A stretch of 64,000 nt of DNA from Clostridia bacterium (GTDB lineage: Bacteria; Bacillota; Clostridia; Lachnospirales; CAG-274): positions 1 to 64,000 of the forward strand of contig JAUNGN010000002.1 of assembly GCA_030524425.1 (NCBI GenBank). Direction: 5' to 3'. Shown here piece after piece: positions 8,275 to 16,039 of the stretch; the first letter of the stretch is position 1; every line of letters starts with the position of its first letter. The notes beneath the pieces were generated by a model that was not told the DNA's origin, ran no database searches, and saw only the letters and a program-made list of their open reading frames with translations. The position numbers and the translations under genes were made by a program.

Positions 8275-9573
8275 ATGTTAGGCGGAGGAAACTTTGTAAC
8301 ACAAAACAAAATACTGCCGGGAAGCTACATTAACTTTGTGTCCTCTGATATGGGAGTAAACGTATTCGGAGAGAGAGGAGTAGTAGCCCTGGGATGTGTT
8401 CTTGACTGGGCAGATTCCGGAATAACGGAAATAACAAAGGAGGATTTTATAAACAATTCAAAAGCTATACTTGGATATGAATACACAAATTACAGACTCA
8501 TTGATATTAGAGAGGTATTTAAAAATGCTAAGAAACTGCTGCTTTACAATATCTGTCAGACAGATCAAAGCAGAGCAAGCTGTGACTACTGTACAGCCAA
8601 CAAATGGGGCTCAAGAGGCAACAGCCTCATGGTATCAATATCAACAAATGTGGATAACAATCAAAAAAAGGATGTAAACCTGTATCTGGATAAAACTCTT
8701 GTTTTTTCTCAGACAGTTTCAAGTGCAATTGAATTAAAAAACAACAGCTATGTTTCATGGAAAACAAGTGCTGACCTTACAAACACTGCAGGTACATACC
8801 TGACAAACGGCAAAAACGGCAGTGTAACAGGTGATAATATATCCACGTTTCTAAAGCTTCTTGAAAGCCGCAGCTTTAATGCAGTAGGTATTGTATATGA
8901 CAGCATTCCCTTTGAAGAGCTTCTTATTGAATATACAAAAAGAATGAGAGATGAAGTCGGTAAGAAATTTCAATGTGTAACATCTTCTGCAAAAGGAGAT
9001 TATGAAGGAAATGTTTATGTTTCAGCCATTGTAGATGAAGATGATTATCATCATATTATTCCATGGGTAACAGGTGCAATAGGCTCCTGTGCCATAAACA
9101 AATCTCTTACAAATACAATATATAACGGTGAATATACACTTGTATGCAGAGAAACTCAGGCATCATTGGAATCTTCAGTTAAAAACGGTGTTTTTAAATT
9201 TCATAATGTAAACGGTGAAGCAAGAGTTCTCCTTGATATTAACGCACTGACAACCACAACTGCAGAAAAGGGAGAAGATTTTAAAGACAATCAGACGGTA
9301 AGACTTTGTGACCAGATTGCAATGGATACTGCTGAAATTTTTAACAGCTACTATTTAGGCAAGGTGCCTAATGATTCGGCCGGCAGAAACTCTCTGTGGT
9401 GTGATATTGTAAAACATCATCAGACTCTTAAGGATATAAGGGCAATTGATGATTTTGATGAAAACAATATTACCGTAAAAAGGGGAGAAAGCAAAAGAAG
9501 TGTTGTAATAACTGACTGCATTACACCTGCTAATGCCATGACTCAACTGTATATGACAGTAACTATAGAATAA
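8275..9573 (+). CDS. Contractile tail sheath protein (XkdK-like)
   Basis: The 432-residue protein is a tail sheath, which forms the contractile outer tube of myovirus-like tails. The N-terminus GGGNFVTQNKILPGSYINF is the characteristic sheath start in Firmicutes phages; the middle carries the YDSIPFEELLIEYTKRMRDE segment and the C-terminus ends in strands that would link neighbouring subunits. Its length matches PBSX XkdK (about 460 residues) closely. It is preceded by GGGGGTG and directly followed by the tube gene, as in all contractile systems. Confidence 0.9.
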   Translation: MLGGGNFVTQNKILPGSYINFVSSDMGVNVFGERGVVALGCVLDWADSGITEITKEDFINNSKAILGYEYTNYRLIDIREVFKNAKKLLLYNICQTDQSRASCDYCTANKWGSRGNSLMVSISTNVDNNQKKDVNLYLDKTLVFSQTVSSAIELKNNSYVSWKTSADLTNTAGTYLTNGKNGSVTGDNISTFLKLLESRSFNAVGIVYDSIPFEELLIEYTKRMRDEVGKKFQCVTSSAKGDYEGNVYVSAIVDEDDYHHIIPWVTGAIGSCAINKSLTNTIYNGEYTLVCRETQASLESSVKNGVFKFHNVNGEARVLLDINALTTTTAEKGEDFKDNQTVRLCDQIAMDTAEIFNSYYLGKVPNDSAGRNSLWCDIVKHHQTLKDIRAIDDFDENNITVKRGESKRSVVITDCITPANAMTQLYMTVTIE

Positions 9574-9585
9574 GGAGGTAACAAA

Positions 9586-10059
9586 ATGGCAAATTCAATA
9601 ATGAATGCAAAGGATTCCTTAAGTGCCAAGCTTGCAGAATGCTATGTAACAATAAATAACAACCGGTACAATTTTATGCAGGCTATAAATCTTGAGGCAT
9701 CAATGGAAAAAAATAAGGTACAGGTTCCGATTTTAGGAAGAACCGCAAAAGGCAACAAATCCAGCGGCTGGATTGGAAAGGGGAAAGCAAAATTTCACTA
9801 CAATACAAGTGTATTCAGACGTCTTTTAAGAGATTACAAAAACACGGGTGAGGATGTTTACTTTGATATACAAATTATAAATGAAGACCCTGCAAGCGCC
9901 GCAGGCAGACAGTCTGTTGTATTAATTGACTGCAACCTTGATGGAGGTATACTTGCAAAATTTGATGCTGAAGGCTCCTTCCTCGATGAGGAAATGACCT
10001 TTACCTTTGAAGACTTTAAGCTGGTTGAAGAATTTGAGCAGCTTAATGGTATGCTGTAA
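9586..10059 (+). CDS. Tail tube protein (XkdM-like)
   Basis: The 157-residue product matches the XkdM tube family in size, strand pattern and place after the sheath gene. Supporting segments are QAINLEASMEKNKVQVPILG near residue 27 and the C-terminal ILAKFDAEGSFLDEEMTFTF. Tube subunits stack inside the sheath and form the DNA or effector channel. AAGGAGGT precedes the ATG. Confidence 0.85.
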   Translation: MANSIMNAKDSLSAKLAECYVTINNNRYNFMQAINLEASMEKNKVQVPILGRTAKGNKSSGWIGKGKAKFHYNTSVFRRLLRDYKNTGEDVYFDIQIINEDPASAAGRQSVVLIDCNLDGGILAKFDAEGSFLDEEMTFTFEDFKLVEEFEQLNGML

Positions 10060-10071
10060 GGAGCTGATAAA

Positions 10072-10464
10072 ATGACACCTGAGGTTAAAATACTTAATAC
10101 CGGCTATTCTGTAAGCGAGGAAACCTCTGATACATATAAAATGAACATGGAGTCCCTTAATATAGAGGGACTCTGCAGTCAGAATAAGGCTATGGAACAG
10201 GCTATATACAAACTTATAATGACTGAGAACAATACCTATGTGATATATGATAAAAGCTATGGTATAAAGCTTAAGGATTTATACGGCAAGTCTGTAAGCT
10301 ATGTGGCAGCTATGATAAAATTAAGACTTGAAGAGGCATTTAAACAGGACAGCAGGATAAGGAGAATTGAAAACTTTGCTGTAAGTACAGGCAAAAGCAA
10401 AATAATACTTGAATTCAGTGTTGTTACCATATATGGAACAATTGATATTAAACAGGAAATATGA
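10072..10464 (+). CDS. Baseplate wedge protein (DUF2634/XkdS, gp25-like)
   Basis: This 130-residue protein carries AMEQAIYKLIMTENNTYVIY followed by a SYGIKLKDL segment, the hallmark of the DUF2634/XkdS group, which is related to the gp25-type wedge that starts sheath assembly. In PBSX-type phages this gene follows the hub genes; here it directly follows the tube gene, so the tape-measure, XkdP, XkdQ and XkdR positions have been skipped. An AAGGAG site precedes the ATG. Confidence 0.8.
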   Translation: MTPEVKILNTGYSVSEETSDTYKMNMESLNIEGLCSQNKAMEQAIYKLIMTENNTYVIYDKSYGIKLKDLYGKSVSYVAAMIKLRLEEAFKQDSRIRRIENFAVSTGKSKIILEFSVVTIYGTIDIKQEI

Positions 10465-10476
10465 GGAGGTGTTATC

Positions 10477-11526
10477 TTGTTTGAAGAAATGACTTATGAA
10501 TATATTTTAAAGAGAGCCTTGTCAAGAATTTCCTCAAATGTGGACAAAAGACAGGGTTCTGTTATTTTTGACGCTGTTGCACCTGCATGTGCAGAGCTTG
10601 CACAAATATATATCTCTCTTGAAAATGTACTGGAGGCTTCCTTTGCCGATACGGCACCAAGAGAATATCTTATACTAAGAGCAAAAGAAACAGGTATCAA
10701 GCCTTATGATGCCACCTTTTCAGTATGCAGAGGAATATTTAACATAGAAATACCTATAGGCACAAGATTTAATATAGATAAAATAAATTTTAAGGTAACC
10801 GAAAAAATAAACGACAATGAATACAAGCTCCAATGTGAAACAGCAGGCTCAGAAGGAAATAAGCATTTAGGAACTCTTGTTCCCATTGACTACATACAGG
10901 GTTTGTCAACTGCAGAATTAACAGAAGTAATAATACCCGGAGAAGATGAAGAAAGTACCGAGGATTTCAGGCAAAGATATTTTGAGGAAGTACAAAGCGA
11001 GGCTTTTGGAGGTAATGCCTCAAGCTATAAAACATGGGTTAAAGAAATGGAAGGTGTAGGTATGGCAAAGGCTGAAAGAGGAAGCAAGGGAGGCTATGTA
11101 AATGTATACATTACTACCCCCGACCTTTCTGCACCTTCAGAAGAACTTTTAAAAAGTATAAAAGAAAAGCTTGACCCAAAGGAACAGGAGGGACTGGGTG
11201 CAGGCATAGCTCCCATCGGACATATAGTAACGGTAAAGGCCGCAGAAGCTTTTAATATCTCTGTCAGTGTAACTTTAAGCCTTAATGAAGATTACACAAT
11301 TGAGGGAATAAAATCAACCATTATGGAAAAGCTCAAATCCTACATAAACAATGTAAATAAAAAATGGGAAAATGAAAGCATTAAAATTTATTCAGCCCAG
11401 CTTTTAGTGGAAATACTTAATATTTCAGGCATTAATAACATATCCCTTCTTACAATAAACGGAGGAAGCTATATAAACGTACCCTCAAACAGTCTTGCAG
11501 AAATTTCATCTCTGGAGGTGAAATAA
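10477..11526 (+). CDS. Baseplate J-like protein (XkdT)
   Basis: The 349-residue protein matches the baseplate J family, which forms the wedge ring of contractile tails. It contains RQGSVIFDAVAPACAELAQ near residue 22 and the conserved GEDEESTEDFRQRYFEEVQ motif near residue 150, followed by FGGNASSYKTWV. Translation begins at a TTG behind GAGGAGGTG. The gene is spaced tightly between the gp25-like and YmfQ-like genes, the usual order in baseplate operons. Confidence 0.9.
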   Translation: MFEEMTYEYILKRALSRISSNVDKRQGSVIFDAVAPACAELAQIYISLENVLEASFADTAPREYLILRAKETGIKPYDATFSVCRGIFNIEIPIGTRFNIDKINFKVTEKINDNEYKLQCETAGSEGNKHLGTLVPIDYIQGLSTAELTEVIIPGEDEESTEDFRQRYFEEVQSEAFGGNASSYKTWVKEMEGVGMAKAERGSKGGYVNVYITTPDLSAPSEELLKSIKEKLDPKEQEGLGAGIAPIGHIVTVKAAEAFNISVSVTLSLNEDYTIEGIKSTIMEKLKSYINNVNKKWENESIKIYSAQLLVEILNISGINNISLLTINGGSYINVPSNSLAEISSLEVK

Positions 11527-11527
11527 A

Positions 11528-12052
11528 ATGCTTATAAATTACTTACCTCCATTTATGCAGGAATACAGAGAAATAAGAGAGATATGCACAAGTGAGGATT
11601 ACGAAATAAAAGAACTTCAAAATTACAAAAACAAAATACAAAAGGAACTTTTCCTTGAAACAGCAACAGACTACGGTATTAAAAGAACAGAATCAAATCT
11701 TGGAATAACTGCATCTGACGGTGAAAGTATGGAGTACAGAAAATTCAGAATAAAATCAATTTTAATAGGTACACATTATTCATTAATTGAAGCATTAAAC
11801 AGTCTTATACCTAACGGTGAATATACATTAAACTTTGACATTAATACCCTTACCCTTACACTGAGAATACCACTGTCAAATAAAATGTATTTAAATTCAG
11901 TAAGTGAAATGCTTGACAAAACTGTTCCCCTTAATATTGCAGTAAGCTGCAGTATACTTTATACATCTCATAGCAATGCGGGTAAATATACCCATTCTGA
12001 GCTTAAGGAATTTACACACAAATTTATAAAGGAGGATTTACATGAACAATAA
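11528..12052 (+). CDS. Baseplate protein (YmfQ/DUF2313, XkdU-like)
   Basis: This 174-residue protein begins INYLPPFMQEYREI, the typical start of YmfQ/DUF2313 proteins that link the baseplate to the tail fibre. A later YRKFRIKSILIGTHYSLIE segment supports the family. It starts one base after the J gene stop, behind GGAGGTG, and its end overlaps the fibre gene by 11 bases. Confidence 0.8.
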   Translation: MLINYLPPFMQEYREIREICTSEDYEIKELQNYKNKIQKELFLETATDYGIKRTESNLGITASDGESMEYRKFRIKSILIGTHYSLIEALNSLIPNGEYTLNFDINTLTLTLRIPLSNKMYLNSVSEMLDKTVPLNIAVSCSILYTSHSNAGKYTHSELKEFTHKFIKEDLHEQ

Positions 12053-12842
12053 TTATAATTTAACTTATCCAAGTGAAAACGATTACTATGATATAAATGT
12101 TTTTAACAATAATTTCAGCAAACTGGCAGACGGAATTGATGAAGCTAAAGCAGGAGGCTATTCAGGTGAAATAATAATAGCGGCATATAATTCCACAAAT
12201 CCGTTAAAAAACTGTGCAGACTACAAGTGTACTCAGGCTGACTGTACTTCAATATTAAATGCTGCAGTTTCAAAGGCTGACAATAAGGGGAAAATCGTTC
12301 TTCTTGACGGTGATTATTATTTGGAAAATATCTGGACAATAAATAAAAGCCTGCATATAACGGGAATGGGGAAATTTTTTACAAAAATACATGAAGGAGA
12401 TAACAGTATAAAGCCTAATATTCTAAGAATAACGGGAAGCGAAGTTTTAATAGACAATATAGGATTTGAAATAAACGGAAATACAGGCAATTCAAATTTA
12501 ATTTCCATAGGCAATGACAAAATTGAAATTAATTCCTGCTATTTTTATTTACCCTATAATTTAAACTCTGTGGACAGCGCCGCACCAATAGTATTTGAAT
12601 GTCAGTTTGTTTATTCATCAATTAAAAACTGTTTTTTTGAAAAATACAAGGATGACAGATATGTTATAAGAGCTGAGGACACATATGTAATAGGTACTAT
12701 AAGCGGTAACTTTGTAAGAATAATTGACACCAATACTCAAATTGCCGTTCCTGTGAATTTGCAAAGTGCCCAAAGCTATGAACAAATTGACTTTGGAAGT
12801 CAAAAGACAACAGTTTATTTAAAGGGAATATTAATGAAATAA
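12042..12842 (+). CDS. Tail fibre with a beta-helix-like body
   Basis: The 266-residue protein has a short N-terminal anchor (YNLTYPSENDYYDINVFNNN) like those that attach clostridial phage fibres to the baseplate. A body rich in short repeated strands follows (SLHITGMGKFF, NILRITGSEVLIDNIGFEIN), suggesting a right-handed beta-helix of the pectate-lyase type. Its short length suggests a compact receptor-binding spike. Receptor specificity cannot be read from sequence. No chaperone gene follows; the next gene is the tail-assembly chaperone, an unusual neighbour. Confidence 0.7.
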   Translation: MNNNYNLTYPSENDYYDINVFNNNFSKLADGIDEAKAGGYSGEIIIAAYNSTNPLKNCADYKCTQADCTSILNAAVSKADNKGKIVLLDGDYYLENIWTINKSLHITGMGKFFTKIHEGDNSIKPNILRITGSEVLIDNIGFEINGNTGNSNLISIGNDKIEINSCYFYLPYNLNSVDSAAPIVFECQFVYSSIKNCFFEKYKDDRYVIRAEDTYVIGTISGNFVRIIDTNTQIAVPVNLQSAQSYEQIDFGSQKTTVYLKGILMK

Positions 12843-12856
12843 AAAGGAGGAATAAA

Positions 12857-13264
12857 ATGACAGCTTACGATTTATTTTTTAAGAAAAACAGAAAGGAAAA
12901 GGAATGTTATTTTTCAGAAGTATGCAAGGACATAAAAGATGAAAACGGCAATATCATAAAGTGGAAATTAAGACCTCTTGAAACTTCAGAGGAAGAAGAA
13001 ATAAGAGAAGAAGCAATGGAAAATGAAAAGGGTAAACTCAAACTAAATATGAAAAAGTACCTTGAAAAGCTTATTACTGCCTCTGTTGTATATCCAAACC
13101 TTTATAATGCTGATCTCCAGGACAGCTACAACACAAAAACTCCCGAAGAGCTTTTAAAGCAAATTGTAAATACACCGGGAGAATATTCCGCACTTGCAAA
13201 ACTTGTACAGGAAAAAAACGGATTTAACAGCTTAAAGGAGAGTATTGAAGAAGCAAAAAATTAA
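12857..13264 (+). CDS. Tail-assembly chaperone, short form (XkdN/gpG-like)
   Basis: This 135-residue charged protein matches the XkdN-type chaperones that in phages coat the tape-measure protein before the tube forms. The segment KWKLRPLETSEEEEIREEA near residue 36 and TASVVYPNLYNADLQDSY near residue 75 are family-like. An AAAAGGAGG site precedes the ATG. The stop follows a slippery heptamer, and an extension lies in the -1 frame (see the frameshift entry). No tape-measure gene follows, which is unusual because that protein is the expected client. Confidence 0.85.
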   Translation: MTAYDLFFKKNRKEKECYFSEVCKDIKDENGNIIKWKLRPLETSEEEEIREEAMENEKGKLKLNMKKYLEKLITASVVYPNLYNADLQDSYNTKTPEELLKQIVNTPGEYSALAKLVQEKNGFNSLKESIEEAKN

Positions 13265-13407
13265 TAAGAGAGGGTGACCTGTACAGTAATCTTACCTGCT
13301 ACTGTATACATAATTTTCACTGGCCGCCCTCTCTTATTTTAAATATGAGTCAGGAGGAAAGAGCCTTTGTTATAGCTTCAATAGATATTAAAAAGGGCGG
13401 TGATTAA
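12857..13407 (+). CDS. Tail-assembly chaperone, frameshifted long form (gpGT-like)
   Basis: A -1 ribosomal slip at A_AAA_AAT (13255-13261) would bypass the TAA at 13262-13264 and add 48 residues, giving about 183 in all. The extension reads LIREGDLYSNLTCY, then HNFHWPPSLILNMS, and ends SIDIKKGGD before TAA at 13405-13407. The His-Trp-Pro-Pro and leucine pattern resembles the T domain that joins the chaperone to the tube in lambda and many Firmicutes phages. The -1 frame is closed upstream by TGA at 13246, so the extension cannot be an independent long gene. The frameshift itself is inferred. Confidence 0.75.
13255..13261 (+). promoter_or_regulatory. Slippery heptamer for -1 frameshifting
   Basis: The heptamer A_AAA_AAT obeys the X_XXY_YYZ rule in the chaperone frame and stands directly before the TAA stop. 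It is the only such site at the required place. Confidence 0.75.
13263..13338 (+). promoter_or_regulatory. Stem-loop downstream of the slippery site
   Basis: A 12-bp perfect stem pairs 13263-13274 with 13327-13338; its G-rich part is GAGAGGG/CCCTCTC. A second 7-bp stem inside the loop pairs TACAGTA (13282-13288) with TACTGTA (13300-13306). The G-C-rich part of the main stem starts about 6 bases past the heptamer, the usual spacing for a structure that stimulates frameshifting. Confidence 0.65.
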
Positions 13408-14710
13408 AATAAACTATGATGAACTTACAAACCTTGTAAAGGAATATAACGATAAAAAAAATGCCTGTAAGCCCACAACTCATTATATGAAAGACTTTAT
13501 AGGAGAAGGATATGATGATTTTTGGAAATTTAAGGGCAGATACAGAGTCTGCAAAGGCTCAAGAGCCAGCAAAAAAAGCAAAACTTCTGCCCTTAATTTT
13601 ATTGTAAGGCTTATACAATATCCCATGGCAAATTTACTTGTGGTAAGAAAGGTATATAATACACTGAAAGACAGCTGTTATACAGAGCTTTGCTGGGCAA
13701 TAAAAAGACTTCAGCTTGATAAATACTTTTTATGCAAGACAAGTCCTCTTGAAATTACTTACCTTGTGACAGGACAAAAAATTTATTTCAGAGGACTTGA
13801 TGACCCTTTAAAAATAACATCAATTACAGTAGATGTAGGCTGTCTTTGCTGGATGTGGCTTGAAGAGGCCTACGAAATTAATGATGAAAATGATTTTAAT
13901 ATGCTTGATGAAAGTATAAGAGGAACTGTGCCTGAGGGGCTTTTTAAACAAATTACAATTACCTTAAATCCATGGAATGAAAGACACTGGATAAAAAAAA
14001 GATTCTTTGATACTGAGGATAAGGATATTCTTGCCAAAACCACAAATTACCTTTGCAACGAATGGCTTGATGAAGCCGACTTAAAGGTTTTTGAAAACAT
14101 GAAAAAATCAAATCCCAGAAGATATCAGGTTGCAGGTCTTGGCAACTGGGGCATTACAGAAGGTCTGATATATGAAAACTGGAGAGAAGAGGATTTTGAC
14201 ATCAATACTATAAGGCATAAATATACTCTAAAATCCGTATTTGGCCTTGACTTCGGATATACAAATGACGAAACTGCTCTTTTTTGCGGTCTTTGTGATG
14301 AGGAAAACAAAAAATTATATGTATTTGATGAAATATATAAAAAGGGAATGAGTAATGAAGAAATTTATACTGAAATTGTTAAAAAAGGCTATCAAAAAGA
14401 AAGAATAAGAGCAGACTGCTCAGAACCTAAAAGCATAGACAGACTTATAAGTCTGGGAATCAGCAATATAAGAAGCTGCAGAAAGGGAAAAGACAGTATC
14501 AATAACGGAATTGATTATATTCAGGGCTTTGAAATTATTATATCATGTAAATGCCGAGGATTTCTGAAAGAAATAAGCAACTATAGCTGGGAAACTGATA
14601 AAAACGGCAGAAGAACCAACGTTCCCTGTGATAAGTTTAATCATCTTATGGATGCTATGAGATATGCTATGGAGGAAATAATTAAAGGCAATAATTTCAG
14701 CTTTAATTAA
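13400..14710 (+). CDS. Terminase large subunit (Terminase_3/PBSX type)
   Basis: The 436-residue motor protein packages DNA into the head and cuts it. It has a deviant Walker A motif KGSRASKKSKTS near residue 51, Walker B LCWMWLEEA near 149, and a nuclease domain with GLDFGYTNDE near 281, ADCSEPKS near 336 and HLMDAMRYA near 415. ATPase and nuclease signatures therefore both look complete. The GTG start overlaps the end of the frameshifted chaperone, so coupling is likely although the Shine-Dalgarno spacing is short. Placement after the chaperone instead of ahead of the portal is very unusual, and no small subunit is visible. Confidence 0.88.
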   Translation: MIKINYDELTNLVKEYNDKKNACKPTTHYMKDFIGEGYDDFWKFKGRYRVCKGSRASKKSKTSALNFIVRLIQYPMANLLVVRKVYNTLKDSCYTELCWAIKRLQLDKYFLCKTSPLEITYLVTGQKIYFRGLDDPLKITSITVDVGCLCWMWLEEAYEINDENDFNMLDESIRGTVPEGLFKQITITLNPWNERHWIKKRFFDTEDKDILAKTTNYLCNEWLDEADLKVFENMKKSNPRRYQVAGLGNWGITEGLIYENWREEDFDINTIRHKYTLKSVFGLDFGYTNDETALFCGLCDEENKKLYVFDEIYKKGMSNEEIYTEIVKKGYQKERIRADCSEPKSIDRLISLGISNIRSCRKGKDSINNGIDYIQGFEIIISCKCRGFLKEISNYSWETDKNGRRTNVPCDKFNHLMDAMRYAMEEIIKGNNFSFN

Positions 14711-14761
14711 TTTACAGTAAATTAATATTAAAATCCTATAATAAAGATTGGAGGTGAAGAA

Positions 14762-15718
14762 ATGACAGAACTTCTTATAGAAGGTGTTAAAGGAATATTT
14801 TCCCCGACTCTTTGCGAAGAAATAACATTATATACTGAAAGATGGAGTATGGGAGAGCTTAAATTCAAGGTATTAAAGGAAGGCTCAATAGATTTTAAGG
14901 AGGGCAATGCCGTAAGCCTTAAGGTTAATAACAAAAATATGTTTTATGGATATGTTTTCAGCAAAAGCAGAACTAAAGAGGGTATAATTTCAGTTACCTG
15001 CTATGATCAGCTCAGATATCTTAAAAACAAGGATACCTATACCTATACAAACAAAAAAGCAAGTGAAGTTATTAAAATGATTTGCGATGATTATAATATT
15101 AAAACAGGCATAATTGAAGATACTTTATACACAATCCCTATGAGAATTGAGGATAACTCTTCTCTTTTTGACATTATATATACTGCAATGGAAATAACAA
15201 TGCTTAACAGCGGAAATGACTTTGTATTATATGATGATTACGGCAAAATTAATTTAAGAAATACAAATAACCTAAAAACCAATCTGTTAATAGATAAGGA
15301 AAGTGTAATTGACTTCGTATATAAAACAACAATAGACAAAAATGTATACAATAAAATAAAGCTGCTCCATAAAAAAGACACCAAATATATTCATATACAT
15401 AATGAATATATGGCTCAGGATGACAAAAGTATTAAAGAATGGGGTATTTTACAATATTTCAGCCATATTGATGAAGAAACAGACGGAAATACAACTGCAA
15501 AATATCTTTTAAATAAATATAAGCATAAAAACAGAAGGCTTATAATAACTACCTTTGATAATCTTTATATAAGGGCTGGTGCATCAGTTTATGTAAATTT
15601 AGACATTGGTGATTTTATTATAAATGAAGAAATGAAGGTTTATAGCTGCAAACATATCTTCAGGGATAAAGAACACATTATGGAGCTGGACGTAAGAGGA
15701 GGAATTTTAAATGAATGA
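14762..15718 (+). CDS. Baseplate hub protein (XkdQ/YqbQ, gp27-like)
   Basis: This 318-residue protein looks like the XkdQ hub family, structurally related to gp27/gpD-type hubs at the tip of the tube. The N-terminal strands (YTERWSMGELKFKVLKEG), the NAVSLKVNNKNMFYGYVFS segment and the KASEVIKMICDDYNI helix fit that pattern. GGAGGTGAAG precedes the ATG, and its end overlaps the DUF2577 gene by 8 bases. In related phages it follows tape-measure and XkdP genes, both missing here. Confidence 0.8.
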   Translation: MTELLIEGVKGIFSPTLCEEITLYTERWSMGELKFKVLKEGSIDFKEGNAVSLKVNNKNMFYGYVFSKSRTKEGIISVTCYDQLRYLKNKDTYTYTNKKASEVIKMICDDYNIKTGIIEDTLYTIPMRIEDNSSLFDIIYTAMEITMLNSGNDFVLYDDYGKINLRNTNNLKTNLLIDKESVIDFVYKTTIDKNVYNKIKLLHKKDTKYIHIHNEYMAQDDKSIKEWGILQYFSHIDEETDGNTTAKYLLNKYKHKNRRLIITTFDNLYIRAGASVYVNLDIGDFIINEEMKVYSCKHIFRDKEHIMELDVRGGILNE

Positions 15719-15965
15719 TATTCCCGCATTAATTAAAGATATTGCCAAAGCAGCAATAGAACAGGAAAAGCCTGTTGCTGTTGTAACAGGCAGAATAATT
15801 GATAATGTAAATTTTAAAATAGAAACAGAACAAAAAATGATACTTAATAAAGATTTTATTATTTTTCCTCAAAGATATGCCAATAAAAGCTGGAAGGAAA
15901 ATGATTCCGTTATTCTTTTAAGGTGTGACGGAGGGCAAAAATATTTGCTTTTGGATTTAATATAA
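15711..15965 (+). CDS. DUF2577 baseplate protein (XkdR-like)
   Basis: The 84-residue protein matches the DUF2577/XkdR family by size, place after XkdQ and the OB-like strand pattern (PVAVVTGRIIDNVNFKIE, then NDSVILLRCDGGQKYLLLD). It is thought to be a baseplate component; its biochemical role is not established. An AGAGGAGG site lies inside the end of the hub gene. It is the last gene of the structural cluster. No holin or amidase follows; a convergent sugar-transport gene begins after a terminator. Confidence 0.75.
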   Translation: MNDIPALIKDIAKAAIEQEKPVAVVTGRIIDNVNFKIETEQKMILNKDFIIFPQRYANKSWKENDSVILLRCDGGQKYLLLDLI

Positions 15966-16004
15966 ATTTATAAATATAGTATAGATAAACCATACAATTA
16001 AAAA

Positions 16005-16024
16005 CCCCTCTCAGCAGAGAGGGG
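16005..16024 (-). terminator. Terminator between the phage cluster and the ABC gene
   Basis: The stem CCCCTCTC/GAGAGGGG with loop AGCA is followed on the minus strand by a T run, so it ends the ABC ATPase transcript. It may also slow transcription arriving from the phage cluster. Confidence 0.8.
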
Positions 16025-16039
16025 GAAATTTAAACCTAA

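Larger units (their letters stand above)
3978..15965 (+). mobile_element. Compact PBSX/xkd-like contractile-phage structural cluster (domesticated or defective)
   Basis: Seventeen genes, tightly packed on one strand, encode portal, scaffold, capsid, connectors, tail terminator, sheath, tube, baseplate parts, fibre, tail chaperone, large terminase and hub. All reading frames look intact. Recognisable integrase, repressor, replication, holin, endolysin, small-terminase, tape-measure, LysM/XkdP and spike genes are absent. The order is unusual: XkdS-XkdT-XkdU-fibre follows the tube gene, and terminase lies where the tape-measure gene is expected, between chaperone and hub. No direct-repeat attachment sites were seen at the ends. 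It could be a decayed prophage, a gene-transfer-agent-like particle or part of a split system. Confidence 0.75.

Noticed and set aside
12042-12842. Tail fibre as an active pectate lyase
   Set aside because: The beta-helix pattern alone does not show catalytic residues; only a structural resemblance can be claimed.
13249-13407. Independent small gene downstream of the chaperone
   Set aside because: No start codon with a ribosome-binding site fits, while heptamer, frame and stem-loop fit a -1 frameshift extension.
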